Shown here piece by piece: positions 17,540 through 31,273 of a stretch of DNA of 64,000 nucleotides. Source of the DNA: Prescottella soli (GTDB lineage: Bacteria; Actinomycetota; Actinomycetes; Mycobacteriales; Mycobacteriaceae); the NCBI RefSeq assembly GCF_040024445.1, contig NZ_CP157276.1, positions 868,001-932,000 of the forward strand, in the 5' to 3' direction. Below the pieces are notes generated by a model. That model searched no databases. It had not been told where the DNA came from and saw nothing but the letters and a program-made list of their open reading frames with translations. Positions within the stretch are counted from its first letter, which is position 1; each line of letters opens with the position of its first letter. The position numbers were made by a program, and so were the translations under genes.

Positions 17540-18163
17540 TCACAAGCTGCGATCGAGAGCGGTGACGGCCGCCACGTTCTCCGCCGTGCCGTCGAACTCC
17601 ACGCGGACCTCGTCGCGACCGAACGCATGCATCAGCAGCTCGCCCGGCTCGCCGCGCAGGGTGACCGTGGCCGCCCCCGCCGAGCGCACCGTCGTGCGCT
17701 TACCGTCGGGGCGCTCGAGTACGACCGTCACCGGGGACTTGCGATAGCTGCGCCGCCCTATGCCGGACGCGGTGGTCCACAGCTTGTTCTGCATGCCGGC
17801 CGGCAGCGTACGCACCGTCCAGTCGGGCTGGGCCCGCCGCACGTCCTCGTGGTGGACGAACATCTCCGCGAGGTTCGCCTGCTCGTCGACCAATCGGAAC
17901 GGGGACCACAGCGGAGGACCGGAGCGCACATCCTCGAGCAGCGCGTTCCAGTCCCTGCGCGCGATTCCTCGCTGTACGCGTTCGGTGTGGCCGGACAGCG
18001 CGGGGACCAGGATCCCGGGCGACGCGTCGAGTCGGCGCTCGCGCAGCACCAGGTGCGCGGCCAAATCGCGCGCGGTCCAGTCGCCGCACAAGGTCGGGGC
18101 GTCCGGGCCGGCGGCGCGCATGGTGTCCACGAGGGCGTGGCGTTCGTCACGGGCGTAAGGCAC
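17540..18163 (-). CDS. TIGR03085 family / maleylpyruvate-isomerase-like protein
   Basis: 207-residue protein of the DinB-like, mycothiol-dependent maleylpyruvate isomerase superfamily. Typical features are LCGDWTARDLAAHLVLRERR near residues 26-45 and the metal-ligand region EMFVHHEDVRRAQ near 99-111. Members are thought to bind a divalent metal and mycothiol, but the reaction of this subgroup is unknown. It lies 100 bases upstream of ftsK on the same strand and is divergent from the flavin-binding gene at 18261. Confidence 0.8.
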   Translation of the reverse strand: MPYARDERHALVDTMRAAGPDAPTLCGDWTARDLAAHLVLRERRLDASPGILVPALSGHTERVQRGIARRDWNALLEDVRSGPPLWSPFRLVDEQANLAEMFVHHEDVRRAQPDWTVRTLPAGMQNKLWTTASGIGRRSYRKSPVTVVLERPDGKRTTVRSAGAATVTLRGEPGELLMHAFGRDEVRVEFDGTAENVAAVTALDRSL

Positions 18164-18260
18164 ACCACACCGTAACCGGATCTCGACTCGACCGCGCGAA
18201 CTCGTCGTCCCCGACTTCTACCGTGGGAGGCGGGACCGGACGCGGCGAGAGGAGCGACGA

Positions 18261-18692
18261 ATGTCGAAGACCACGATGTCCGAGAACGAGCGGGAGCAGT
18301 TCCTCGCGGACAAACACGTTGGGGTGATCGCCGCCGAACGCGACGGCCGTGATCCACTGGCCGTGCCGATCTGGTACCACTACTCCCCCGGCGGTGAGGT
18401 CATGGTGTGGACCGAACACGGCACCGTCAAGGAGCGGCTCATCCGTGCGAGCGGCCGGTTCAGCCTGTGCGCGCAGCAGGAGGATCCGCCGTACCGGTAC
18501 GTGAGCGTCGAGGGTCCGGCCACGTTTCAGGACGCCGTCACCGCGGACGACGTGCGGCCACTGGTGCACCGTTACCTGCCCGACGCCGAAGCCGAGGCGT
18601 TCATCGGCGAGTCGTTCAACGACAGGGCCGTCGTGATCCGGATGCGCCCGGAGCGGTGGTTCACGGTCGACTACGGGAAGCTGGAGTCCTGA
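18261..18692 (+). CDS. pyridoxamine 5'-phosphate oxidase family protein
   Basis: 143-residue split-barrel flavin/F420-binding protein. The family pattern is visible in EREQFLADKHVGVIAAERDG, LAVPIWYHYSPGGEVMVWTE and SLCAQQEDPPYRYVSVEG. Such proteins bind FMN or the deazaflavin F420 and act as small reductases; the substrate is unknown. AGAGGAG precedes the ATG by six bases. It faces the TIGR03085 gene and ends three bases from the convergent DUF1992 stop. Confidence 0.82.
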   Translation: MSKTTMSENEREQFLADKHVGVIAAERDGRDPLAVPIWYHYSPGGEVMVWTEHGTVKERLIRASGRFSLCAQQEDPPYRYVSVEGPATFQDAVTADDVRPLVHRYLPDAEAEAFIGESFNDRAVVIRMRPERWFTVDYGKLES

Positions 18693-18695
18693 CGG

Positions 18696-19262
18696 TCACG
18701 CCGTGGAACGCCGCCGCCGGAACGGCCACTCGAATCGGCGACGCCCGAAACGCACTTCGCCCCTGCGGATCTCGGCGTATCCGGCCTCGGCGAGCGCGGC
18801 ACTGGCCAGTGCCCGCCGGGCCCTGCGCTGCTCGTCGTCGACGACACCGATGTCCACGACCGGCGCGGCGGCCCGGTCCTGCCGCCACCGCTCCACGACC
18901 TCGTCGGCGTCGACCCGGCGGATCGGCACCTGCGGGCCCGACGGGTTGCGCAGCCACACCGCGATCCTGCGGTTGATGCGCGCCACCTCGTCGCGGACCT
19001 CGCGCTCCGTGCGCGCGGTCCGCACGATCTCGGGAAGCCGTTCGATGTCCTTGCGCAACCGGAGTGGTTCCGGCAGGAGCTCGTCGGCCGAGAGCCCCTC
19101 GCGCCGGAGGTAGCCGCGCACCCACCAGTCGTCGCCCCCACCCGCCGGGATCGGTTTGCCCGCCCCGTCGAGGTTCTCGAACTCGCCACGTTCGTACGCG
19201 CCGCGGATCTGGGTTTCGACCCACGACTCGAACGTGGCGCGCAGGGGCTTGCGCTCGGTCAT
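18696..19262 (-). CDS. DUF1992 (DnaJ-C28-like domain) protein
   Basis: 188-residue protein with the conserved DUF1992 domain at residues about 10-80: WVETQIRGAYERGEFENL, GAGKPIP and WWVRGYLRREGL. The C-terminal part is a basic Arg-rich region. The family is shared with the eukaryotic DNAJC28 non-J region; its function is unknown. GAGGAGG precedes the ATG at good spacing. It is transcribed in the same direction as rnj but upstream part of a different unit. Confidence 0.8.
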   Translation of the reverse strand: MTERKPLRATFESWVETQIRGAYERGEFENLDGAGKPIPAGGGDDWWVRGYLRREGLSADELLPEPLRLRKDIERLPEIVRTARTEREVRDEVARINRRIAVWLRNPSGPQVPIRRVDADEVVERWRQDRAAAPVVDIGVVDDEQRRARRALASAALAEAGYAEIRRGEVRFGRRRFEWPFRRRRSTA

Positions 19263-19308
19263 GACGGGACATCCTCCTCACCCGTCGTGTGCGACCGCGT
19301 GATTCGGG

Positions 19309-22133
<2,825 letters not shown>

Positions 22134-22182
22134 TCACCACTGCAGACCTGAACACGACGGCACCCCACACGCACCGACGCGC

Positions 22183-22935
22183 TCAGCCGACCGAATCGAA
22201 CTCGCTCGTCGCGACCTCCGAACCGTCCGGCAACGTGACGATTTCGAAGTCTCCGAACACATTCGGCGCAGCGTGTTGCAGCTGCCGCAGGCATTCGACG
22301 GCGACCTGACGGATCTCGACGTCGGCGTGCTCGGTGGCCCGCATTTCGACGAAGTGACGCCATGCGCGGTAGTTGCCGGTGACCACGACGCGGGTCTCGG
22401 TGGCGTTGGGCAGCACCGACCGTGCGGCCTGACGGGCCTGCTTGTTGCGGATCGGTCCGTTCGGCACGTCGGCGAGCTTGTCCTCGAGCGCGGCCAGCAG
22501 TTCGGCGTAGGCGTCCCGACTGGCCGCGGTGGCTTTCTCGAACAACGCCTCGAGATGCGCGTCGCCGGCGATCGCGGGTGGGATCACGACGTTGGCGTCG
22601 TTCTCGCGCACGAACCGCTGCGACAGTTGCGAGTACGAGAAGTGCCGGTGCCGGATCAGTTCGTGGGTGCACGACCGCGAGATGCCGGTGATGTAGAAGC
22701 TGACGCTGCCGTGCTCGAGGACCGACAGGTGCCCCACCTCGAGCAGGTGGCGCAGGTATCCGGCGTTGGTCGCGGTGCGCGGGTTCGGCTTGGACCAGCT
22801 CTGGTAACACGCGCGCCCGGCGAACTCCGCGAGCGCCTCACCGCCGTCGGCGTCGGTCTCCCACGGCACGTCGGCGGGCGGGACGAACTCCGTCTTCGCG
22901 ACGAGCTGCACCTTCAGGGACACCGTATTGCGCAC
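22183..22935 (-). CDS. thyX: flavin-dependent thymidylate synthase
   Basis: 250-residue ThyX, which makes dTMP from dUMP with FAD, NADPH and methylenetetrahydrofolate. The ThyX signature RHR-x7-S is at residues 95-105 ([14 protein letters not shown]). Substrate-binding parts [14 protein letters not shown] and [12 protein letters not shown] precede it, and the dUMP loop NARTKRQ-like region is represented by [14 protein letters not shown]. It lies upstream of dapA and divergent from the ribbon-helix-helix gene at 23086, whose operator array occupies the shared control region. Confidence 0.95.
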   Translation of the reverse strand: MRNTVSLKVQLVAKTEFVPPADVPWETDADGGEALAEFAGRACYQSWSKPNPRTATNAGYLRHLLEVGHLSVLEHGSVSFYITGISRSCTHELIRHRHFSYSQLSQRFVRENDANVVIPPAIAGDAHLEALFEKATAASRDAYAELLAALEDKLADVPNGPIRNKQARQAARSVLPNATETRVVVTGNYRAWRHFVEMRATEHADVEIRQVAVECLRQLQHAAPNVFGDFEIVTLPDGSEVATSEFDSVG

Positions 22936-23023
22936 CGCTCATCCTCCCGGGATCGTCGTCGCTTGCTTCGACCGCACCATATCGCCGCGGAGTCCCGGGC
23001 GTGAGGGCGACACAACACCCGAG

Positions 23024-23086
23024 CGACACCAGCCAGACGTCATATCGGCCTTGAAATGACACCAAAGTGGCGTCACACTGGCGTCA
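23024..23086 (+). promoter_or_regulatory. array of 8-base boxes on an 11-base register, probable autoregulatory operator
   Basis: Boxes start at 23024 (CGACACCA), 23035 (AGACGTCA), 23057 (TGACACCA), 23068 (TGGCGTCA) and 23079 (TGGCGTCA), all multiples of 11 bases apart. Positions 23057-23075 form a near-perfect inverted repeat with a 3-base spacer, and 23024-23042 is a second degenerate copy. The last box ends on the A of the ATG of the next gene. Ribbon-helix-helix proteins typically bind such helically phased short repeats. Binding is inferred. Confidence 0.6.
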
Positions 23087-23562
23087 TGGATCTCACCGAG
23101 TACACCGCCCGACTGCGCGACGACCTGGCCGCGGCAGCGGCCCTCGGCGACGCGGATACCCAGCGAATCGCCGAGGCACTGGCCGGGGCGGTCGAACGTT
23201 CGGCACAGCTCATGCTCGTGTCCGCGTTGTCCGACCTGGCCCGCGAGGCGTCCGAGGAACTGGGTGATCGGACCCTCCACGTCCGATTCGACGGCACCGA
23301 CGTGGCCGTCGAGGCGACGCGGCGCCGGCGCGAGGCCGACGGCGCCGCCGGACAGCACGGCGACACCACCGACCCCTACCGCACCTTCGAGGACATGACC
23401 GGTGACATCAGCCGGGTGACGCTGCGTCTGGTCGACCAGATCAAGTCGCGCGCGGAGGAGGCCGCGCTGCAGGACGGGATGTCGCTCAATTCGTGGGTCT
23501 CGCAAGCCGTTCAGGGCGCCTTGCGCGACCAGATGCGCCGGAGCCGACCCGACGACGCCTGA
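23086..23562 (+). CDS. HicB-like / ribbon-helix-helix protein
   Basis: 158-residue protein. The N-terminal two thirds is helical and acidic (residues 1-80), with a variable charged linker. The C-terminal part (about residues 107-150: RVTLRLVDQIKSRAEEAALQ then SLNSWVSQAVQGAL) is a HicB/Arc-like ribbon-helix-helix DNA-binding domain. No hicA toxin gene is next to it, so it may be a solitary regulator. ATG 23086 is chosen over an upstream in-frame ATG (23056), which would put the operator boxes inside the coding region. An operator array lies directly upstream. Confidence 0.72.
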   Translation: MDLTEYTARLRDDLAAAAALGDADTQRIAEALAGAVERSAQLMLVSALSDLAREASEELGDRTLHVRFDGTDVAVEATRRRREADGAAGQHGDTTDPYRTFEDMTGDISRVTLRLVDQIKSRAEEAALQDGMSLNSWVSQAVQGALRDQMRRSRPDDA

Positions 23563-23680
23563 GCGGCCGCTCAGCTCTCCACACCCGCGGTTGTCCGCTT
23601 ACCGGAATCCCCGGCCCCGAGATGGTCTAATTGCGTCTCATCGTTCGCGGGGAAGTTCACGGTAAAGAGGAGTGGAGAGC

Positions 23681-24115
23681 ATGGCGGTATCCGGGGCGAA
23701 GGAGTTCGAGGTCAAGGCCGCACCGGCCGACGTCATGGCGGCGATCGCGGCCGTCGACCGCCTGCCCGAGTGGTCGGGCGCTCACAAGAAGGTCATCGTC
23801 GAGAGCACCCACCCGGACGGTCGCGCCAACCGCGTGCGAATGACCGTCTCGATCATGGGGATCAACGACGAGCAGGTGGTCGACTACTCGTGGGACGGCG
23901 ACACCCGGATGTCGTGGACGCTTGTCGAGAGCACCCAGCAGAACAGCCAGGACGGCTCGTACATCCTCACCCCGAAGGGCGACGGCACGCTCGTGAGGTT
24001 CGAACTGACCGTCGACCCGAAGATCCCGCTGCCGGGCTTCATGCTCAAGAAGGCGCGGAACATGGCGCTCGATACCGCCAGCAAGGGCCTGACCAAGTTC
24101 GTCGACGGGAAGTAG
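23681..24115 (+). CDS. SRPBCC family protein (polyketide cyclase/dehydrase-like)
   Basis: 144-residue START-like helix-grip protein that probably binds a lipid or other hydrophobic ligand. The family opening (SGAKEFEVKAAPADVMAAI, residues about 3-21) and DRLPEWSGAHKKV are clear. AGAGGAG lies eight bases before ATG 23681; a GTG at 23672 in the same frame is less likely. The ligand is unknown. A lipoprotein gene follows after seven bases, so the two are probably co-transcribed. A TCTAAT -10-like hexamer lies upstream near 23625. Confidence 0.78.
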   Translation: MAVSGAKEFEVKAAPADVMAAIAAVDRLPEWSGAHKKVIVESTHPDGRANRVRMTVSIMGINDEQVVDYSWDGDTRMSWTLVESTQQNSQDGSYILTPKGDGTLVRFELTVDPKIPLPGFMLKKARNMALDTASKGLTKFVDGK

Positions 24116-24122
24116 ACCACTG

Positions 24123-24782
24123 GTGAGGGCCCTCGTTCGGGCCGTCGGGACCGCGGCGGTCGTCGTACTGGCGGCCGCCGGGTGCACCGACACCGTCGAC
24201 GGCACGGCGGTGGCCGATCCGTACGCGCCCACCACCGCCGAACCCGATCCGTCGCTGGGGATCGAGGGCATCACCGTCGTCGAGTACCCGGTCGGTCTGC
24301 ACGTGCGCCCGGATCAGCGCGTCGCCTACGACCGCACTCCCCCGTTCGGTGGACCGCACGACGCGGCGTGGGCGACGTGCACGGGGACGGTGTACGACAG
24401 GGCGATTCGCAGCGAGAACGCGGTGCACTCGCTCGAGCACGGCGCCGTGTGGATCACGTACGACCCGGAACTCGTCGCGGGCCCGGCGCTGAACGTCCTG
24501 GTCGAACGCGTCCAGGGCCGGCCCTACCTGATGCTGTCGCCGTATCCCGGCCTGTCCGTTCCGGTCTCGTTGCAGTCGTGGGGACACCAACTGGTGGTCG
24601 ACAACACCTCGGACGAGCGGATCGACCACTTCATCGACGCACTGCGCTTGAACCGCAACACATTTCCCGAACCAGGCGCGACGTGCGCGACGCTGCCCAC
24701 GTCGTTCGACGCGACGAATCCGCCGCCGTTCCAGCCGGGACCGCCGGATCCCCGGGCGCCCGGTACCGTCCCGATGAACTGA
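24123..24782 (+). CDS. DUF3105 lipoprotein
   Basis: 219-residue exported lipoprotein. The signal peptide ends in the lipobox LAAAGC with Cys21 as the lipidation site. The DUF3105 domain is visible at YDRTPPFGGPHDAAWATC and NAVHSLEHGAVWITYDP, including the conserved HSLEHG motif, which looks like a metal-binding site. The C-terminus is Pro-rich (PPPFQPGPPDPRAPG). GTG start, seven bases after the SRPBCC stop. The function of the domain is unknown. It ends exactly where the convergent flavodoxin gene ends. Confidence 0.85.
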   Translation: MRALVRAVGTAAVVVLAAAGCTDTVDGTAVADPYAPTTAEPDPSLGIEGITVVEYPVGLHVRPDQRVAYDRTPPFGGPHDAAWATCTGTVYDRAIRSENAVHSLEHGAVWITYDPELVAGPALNVLVERVQGRPYLMLSPYPGLSVPVSLQSWGHQLVVDNTSDERIDHFIDALRLNRNTFPEPGATCATLPTSFDATNPPPFQPGPPDPRAPGTVPMN

Positions 24783-25265
24783 TCAGATATCGCCCGCGAC
24801 GGTGACCGCGACGGTGGCGCCGAGTTCGTAGCAGGCCTCGCGAACGGCCGCGTCGATCGGGCCGGTGACCTCGACGATCTGCGCCGCCTGCACGAGTTCC
24901 ATGCCCGTCACGATCTTCTGGACGGACTTCACCGCGCCGGCGGTGTCGTTGTTGCCGTGCACCCACAGCCCGTACGGCCGGCCGGCGACCGTGTCCAGGC
25001 ACGGGTAGTAGACGGTGTCGAAGAAGTGCTTGAGGGCCCCGGACATGTACCCGAAGTTTGCCGATGTCCCGAACAGGTAGCCGTCGGCACCGAGCACGTC
25101 GACCGGGGTCGCGTGCAGCGCCGGCACCGAACGCACTGTGACGCCGGTGATCTCGGGGTCGTGCGCTCCTGCGAGCACCGCCTCGAGCAGCTCACGGGTC
25201 GCCGGGGAGGACGTGTGGTGCACCACCAGGAGTGTCTTCTCCGCCGCCGGCGACCCGTCAGCCAT
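24783..25265 (-). CDS. flavodoxin/NAD(P)H-dependent oxidoreductase family protein
   Basis: 160-residue flavodoxin-fold protein. The phosphate-binding loop for FMN is near residues 13-22 (VVHHTSSPATREL), and the flavin-ring loops follow in GYLFGTSANFGYMSGALK and YGLWVHGNNDTAGAV. It probably reduces a quinone or other acceptor; the substrate is unknown. It follows the TPR-like membrane gene by three bases and forms part of the dapB operon, as Rv2771c-Rv2773c do in M. tuberculosis. Confidence 0.82.
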   Translation of the reverse strand: MADGSPAAEKTLLVVHHTSSPATRELLEAVLAGAHDPEITGVTVRSVPALHATPVDVLGADGYLFGTSANFGYMSGALKHFFDTVYYPCLDTVAGRPYGLWVHGNNDTAGAVKSVQKIVTGMELVQAAQIVEVTGPIDAAVREACYELGATVAVTVAGDI

Positions 25266-25268
25266 CGG

Positions 25269-27458
<2,190 letters not shown>

Positions 27459-27504
27459 TTCGCACCTCACCAGGACACGATCATCCGAATGGAGAAGATT
27501 GCCG

Positions 27505-27529
27505 TGCAACGTCTTTCGATCGCGTTGCA
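27505..27529. promoter_or_regulatory. inverted repeat in methyltransferase/sulfatase control region
   Basis: TGCAACG (27505-27511) and CGTTGCA (27523-27529) are perfect 7-base arms with an 11-base spacer in the 263-base divergent region. This is a plausible repressor site. The remaining intergenic sequence up to 27721 shows no other structure I can name. Confidence 0.35.
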
Positions 27530-27721
27530 GCACCGACGGTCAGGCCTGGATCCGGACTCTCGGCCCCGGCCGACGCCAGTTCCAGGCTACTCCCGGGCCA
27601 CGCGCGAAGCTGAGATTCCCCTGCGAAAGCGCCCGCCGGGAACGTACCGTCGAAACCAGGTGACGCCGCTGCTCGGCGCCGGACGCCGACGGCGTGCGCG
27701 TCACGAGGGAGGTCGTCGGCG

Positions 27722-30109
27722 ATGGATTCCAACGACGGATACCGCAGGGACACCGGCAGGCAGATCCTTCCGATTCCACCCGAGACGTACCCGGGCACGA
27801 TCCTGTACGACGCGAAAGACCCCGACGCAACGTTCCCGCCGATCCGCCCGCTGCGGCCGCCCGCGGGTGCACCGAACGTGCTGATCGTGCTGCTCGACGA
27901 CGTGGGGTTCGGGGCGTCGAGCACATTCGGTGGTCCCGTCGCCACCCCCACCGCGGAGCGACTGGCCGGCGGCGGGCTGAAGTACACCCGGTTCCACACC
28001 ACCGCGCTGTGCTCCCCCACCCGCGCCGCGCTGCTCACCGGCCGCAACCATCACCGGGTCGGCATGGGCGGGATCACGGAGATGGCGACGTCGTCGCCCG
28101 GCTACACGTCGGTGCGGCCCGACACGTGCGCTCCGCTGGCGGAGATCCTCACCCTCAACGGGTACTCGTCGGCACACGTCGGCAAGTGCCACGAGGTCCC
28201 GATCTGGGAGACCAGCCCGGTGGGGCCGTTCGACCGGTGGCCGTCGCCCGGCAACGGCTTCGAGTACTTCTACGGCTTCGTCGGCGGCGAGACCGACCAG
28301 TGGTATCCGACGCTGCACGAGGGCACCAGACGGGTCGAGCCGTGGGGTACCCCGGAGGAGGGGTATCACCTCACCGAGGATCTCGCGGACAGGGCGATCT
28401 CCTGGGTACGTCAGCAGAAGGCGCTCGCACCCGACAAACCGTTCTTCCTGTACTTTGCCCCGGGCGCCACGCACGCGCCGCACCACGTGCCCGAGGAGTG
28501 GGCCGACAAGTACCGCGGGCGCTTCGACGACGGGTGGGACGCGCTGCGGGAGCGGACATTCGCGCGCCAGAAGGAGCTCGGGGTGGTGCCGGCCGACGCC
28601 GAACTCACCCGGCGGCACGAGGTCATCCCCGCGTGGGAGGACATGGACGAGGCGCTGCTGCCGGTGCTGCGTCGGCAGATGGAGAACTACGCCGGCTTCC
28701 TCGAGCACACCGATCACCAGGTGGGTCGGGTGGTGGACGCGATCGACGAGATCGGCGCGCTCGACGACACGCTGGTCTTCTACATCATCGGCGACAACGG
28801 CGCCTCCGCGGAGGGGACGCTCCAGGGCACGTTCAACGAGCTGATCAGCCTCAACGGCATGGCCGAGATCGAGACGCCCGAGTTCCTCACCAGCCAGCTC
28901 GACAAACTCGGCGGGCCGGAGTCGTCACCGCACTACGCGGTGGGGTGGGCACACGCGATGGACACCCCGTACCAGTGGACCAAGCAGGTCGCGTCGCACT
29001 GGGGCGGAACACGCAACGGGACCGTCGTGCACTGGCCGCACGGGTTCGCCGCGCGCGGGGAACTGCGACACCAGTTCCACCACGTCATCGACGTCCTCCC
29101 CACGGTGCTCGCGGCGGCCGGGATCCCGGCGCCGACGACGGTGAAGGGGGTGCGGCAGGACCCGATCGACGGCGTGGACATGGCGTACACCTTCCCCGAC
29201 GGCGCGGCGCCCGACCGCCACGTCACGCAGTACTTCGAGATGTTCGGCAACCGCGGGATCTACCACCGGGGCTGGACGGCGGTCACCAAGCACCGGACGC
29301 CGTGGCAGACGGTCGACGCCGCCGGGGTCGCGTTCGACGACGACGTGTGGGAGCTGTACGACTGCACCACCGACTGGACCCAGGCCCGTGACCTGTCGGG
29401 GGACCACCCCGATCGGCTGCACGAGATGCAGCGGCTGTTCCTCATCGAGGCGACGCGCAACAGCGTCTTCCCCCTCGACGACCGGATGTTCGAACGGGTG
29501 CTGCCGCAGATCTCGGGCAAGCCGAGCCTCGCCCCCGGCAAGCGGCAGGTCCTGCTCCCCGGCATGGGCGGGCTGCTCGAGATGCACATCGTGAACTGGC
29601 GCAACCGGTCGTGGTCGCTGACCGCGCAGGTCGACGTTCCCGAGGACCCCGCGGCCGGCGCGAAGGGGGTGATCCTCACCCTCGGCGGGCACGCCGGCGG
29701 CTGGGCGTTCTACTTCAAGGACGGGCGACCCACGTTCTGCTACAACCTCTTCGGCCTCGAGCGCACGCACGTGCGTGCCGAGCAACCGGCGCCGCCCGGC
29801 ACGCACCAGGTGCGCGTCGAATTCGCGTACGACGGTGGTGGCCTCGGCAAGGGCGGCACGATCACGCTGTTCACCGACGGCCGGCCGGTGGGTGCGGGAC
29901 GGCTCGAGCGCACCGAACCCATCGGCTTCGGTTACGAGTTCACCGACGTGGGGCGGGACGGCCAGTCGACCGTCACGCCCGACTATCCGCGCGGCGACAA
30001 CGCCTTCACCGGTCGGATCCACTGGGTACGGATCGACGTCGGCGACGACGACCACAGTCACCTCGTCGATCCGGGCGACGTCGTGCGGGTGGCCATGTAC
30101 CGGCAGTGA
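27722..30109 (+). CDS. arylsulfatase
   Basis: 795-residue sulfatase that hydrolyses sulfate esters. The formylglycine signature CSPTR is at residues 97-101, so the catalytic Cys97 would need oxidation by a formylglycine-generating enzyme. Calcium ligands are D59-D60 (VLLDDVGFG) and DNG in IIGDNGASAEG near residue 360. HVGKCHE replaces the more usual HVGKWH. Size and layout match mycobacterial AtsD/AtsA (about 787 residues), including the C-terminal beta-sandwich region (about 630-795). It probably scavenges sulfate; no export signal is seen. Confidence 0.92.
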   Translation: MDSNDGYRRDTGRQILPIPPETYPGTILYDAKDPDATFPPIRPLRPPAGAPNVLIVLLDDVGFGASSTFGGPVATPTAERLAGGGLKYTRFHTTALCSPTRAALLTGRNHHRVGMGGITEMATSSPGYTSVRPDTCAPLAEILTLNGYSSAHVGKCHEVPIWETSPVGPFDRWPSPGNGFEYFYGFVGGETDQWYPTLHEGTRRVEPWGTPEEGYHLTEDLADRAISWVRQQKALAPDKPFFLYFAPGATHAPHHVPEEWADKYRGRFDDGWDALRERTFARQKELGVVPADAELTRRHEVIPAWEDMDEALLPVLRRQMENYAGFLEHTDHQVGRVVDAIDEIGALDDTLVFYIIGDNGASAEGTLQGTFNELISLNGMAEIETPEFLTSQLDKLGGPESSPHYAVGWAHAMDTPYQWTKQVASHWGGTRNGTVVHWPHGFAARGELRHQFHHVIDVLPTVLAAAGIPAPTTVKGVRQDPIDGVDMAYTFPDGAAPDRHVTQYFEMFGNRGIYHRGWTAVTKHRTPWQTVDAAGVAFDDDVWELYDCTTDWTQARDLSGDHPDRLHEMQRLFLIEATRNSVFPLDDRMFERVLPQISGKPSLAPGKRQVLLPGMGGLLEMHIVNWRNRSWSLTAQVDVPEDPAAGAKGVILTLGGHAGGWAFYFKDGRPTFCYNLFGLERTHVRAEQPAPPGTHQVRVEFAYDGGGLGKGGTITLFTDGRPVGAGRLERTEPIGFGYEFTDVGRDGQSTVTPDYPRGDNAFTGRIHWVRIDVGDDDHSHLVDPGDVVRVAMYRQ

Positions 30110-30127
30110 ACACGGCGGCGTCGGCGC

Positions 30128-31234
30128 TCACCCGAAGACGATCACCTGACGCAGCGCGCTGCCGTCGGCGAGTGCATCCATGCCCGCATCGACGTCGTCG
30201 AGCGCGATCCGCGCCGAGATGAGCTTCTCGACGGGAAGCCGACCGCTACGCCACAGATCGACGTAGACGGGGATGTCACGCTCGGGTACGGCCGAGCCGA
30301 GGTAGCTGCCCACGATGGTGCGTGCCTCGGCAACCAGTGTCAGGGGCGATACGGACGCCCGGGCGTCCGGGGCCGGCAGACCCACCGTGACGGTCGTGCC
30401 GCCGGGCGCGGTGGCCGCAACCGCGGCCTCGAAAGCCCGCGCACTGCCCGCCGCCTCGACGACCACCTCCGCCCGCACCCCGAGTTCGACGACCTGGTCC
30501 GGGGTGTACACCGCGGTGGCACCCAACTCCCCTGCCGTGTCGAGCTTCTCGGGAACCGGATCGACACCGACGACCTCCCGCACGCCGGCCGCGACCGCGG
30601 CAAGAACCGCCGCCATCCCCACTCCCCCGAGTCCCATGACCATCACCCGATCGCCGGGCTCCGGGCGACCCGCATTCAGAACGGCCCCGCCGCCGGTGAG
30701 CACCGCGCAGCCGAGCACGGCGGCGACGTCGGCCGGGACGTCGTCGTCGACCGGCACCACCGATCGACGGTCCACCACGGCGTGCGTCGCGAAACCCGAT
30801 ACCCCGAGGTGGTGATGAACCACGGAACCGCCTCGGTGCAAACGCATCCCACCCCCGAGCAGCGCGCCCGCGTTGTTCGCCGCACTGCCCGGTCCACAGG
30901 GCATCCGCCCGTCCGTCGCACAACCGGCGCAGTCGCCGCATCGGGGCAGGAACGTCATGACGACCCGCCGGCCCACCACGAGGTCGTCGACGCCCGCGCC
31001 CAGTACCTCGACGCGCCCGGCCGCCTCGTGCCCCAACAGCATCGGAACGGGGCGCACGCGACTGCCGTCGACGACGGACAGGTCCGAGTGGCACAGGCCG
31101 GCCGCCTCGATCCGGACGAGGATCTCACCCGGTCCCGGTGGATCGAGTTCGAGGTCGGCGACCACGATCGGCATCGACGCGGCATAGGGTCGCGGCCCGC
31201 CGATCGCCTCGAGTACCGCTCCACGAATCCGCAT
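30128..31234 (-). CDS. zinc-dependent alcohol dehydrogenase
   Basis: 368-residue medium-chain dehydrogenase. Catalytic zinc ligands are in GLCHSDL (C47 region), GHEAAG and GCAV. The structural zinc cluster is CGDCAGCATDGRMPC, and the dinucleotide loop GLGGVG is near residue 205. It oxidises an alcohol or reduces an aldehyde with NAD; the substrate is unknown. It lies 39 bases downstream of the pepR stop on the same strand and converges on the arylsulfatase gene. Confidence 0.9.
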   Translation of the reverse strand: MRIRGAVLEAIGGPRPYAASMPIVVADLELDPPGPGEILVRIEAAGLCHSDLSVVDGSRVRPVPMLLGHEAAGRVEVLGAGVDDLVVGRRVVMTFLPRCGDCAGCATDGRMPCGPGSAANNAGALLGGGMRLHRGGSVVHHHLGVSGFATHAVVDRRSVVPVDDDVPADVAAVLGCAVLTGGGAVLNAGRPEPGDRVMVMGLGGVGMAAVLAAVAAGVREVVGVDPVPEKLDTAGELGATAVYTPDQVVELGVRAEVVVEAAGSARAFEAAVAATAPGGTTVTVGLPAPDARASVSPLTLVAEARTIVGSYLGSAVPERDIPVYVDLWRSGRLPVEKLISARIALDDVDAGMDALADGSALRQVIVFG

Positions 31235-31273
31235 GCCGCTCCCCGTTCTCCCGACGCCCGTCGGGATCTGCTG

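Noticed and set aside
23086-23562. HicAB toxin-antitoxin module
   Set aside because: Only the HicB-like part exists; neither neighbour looks like a short HicA toxin.
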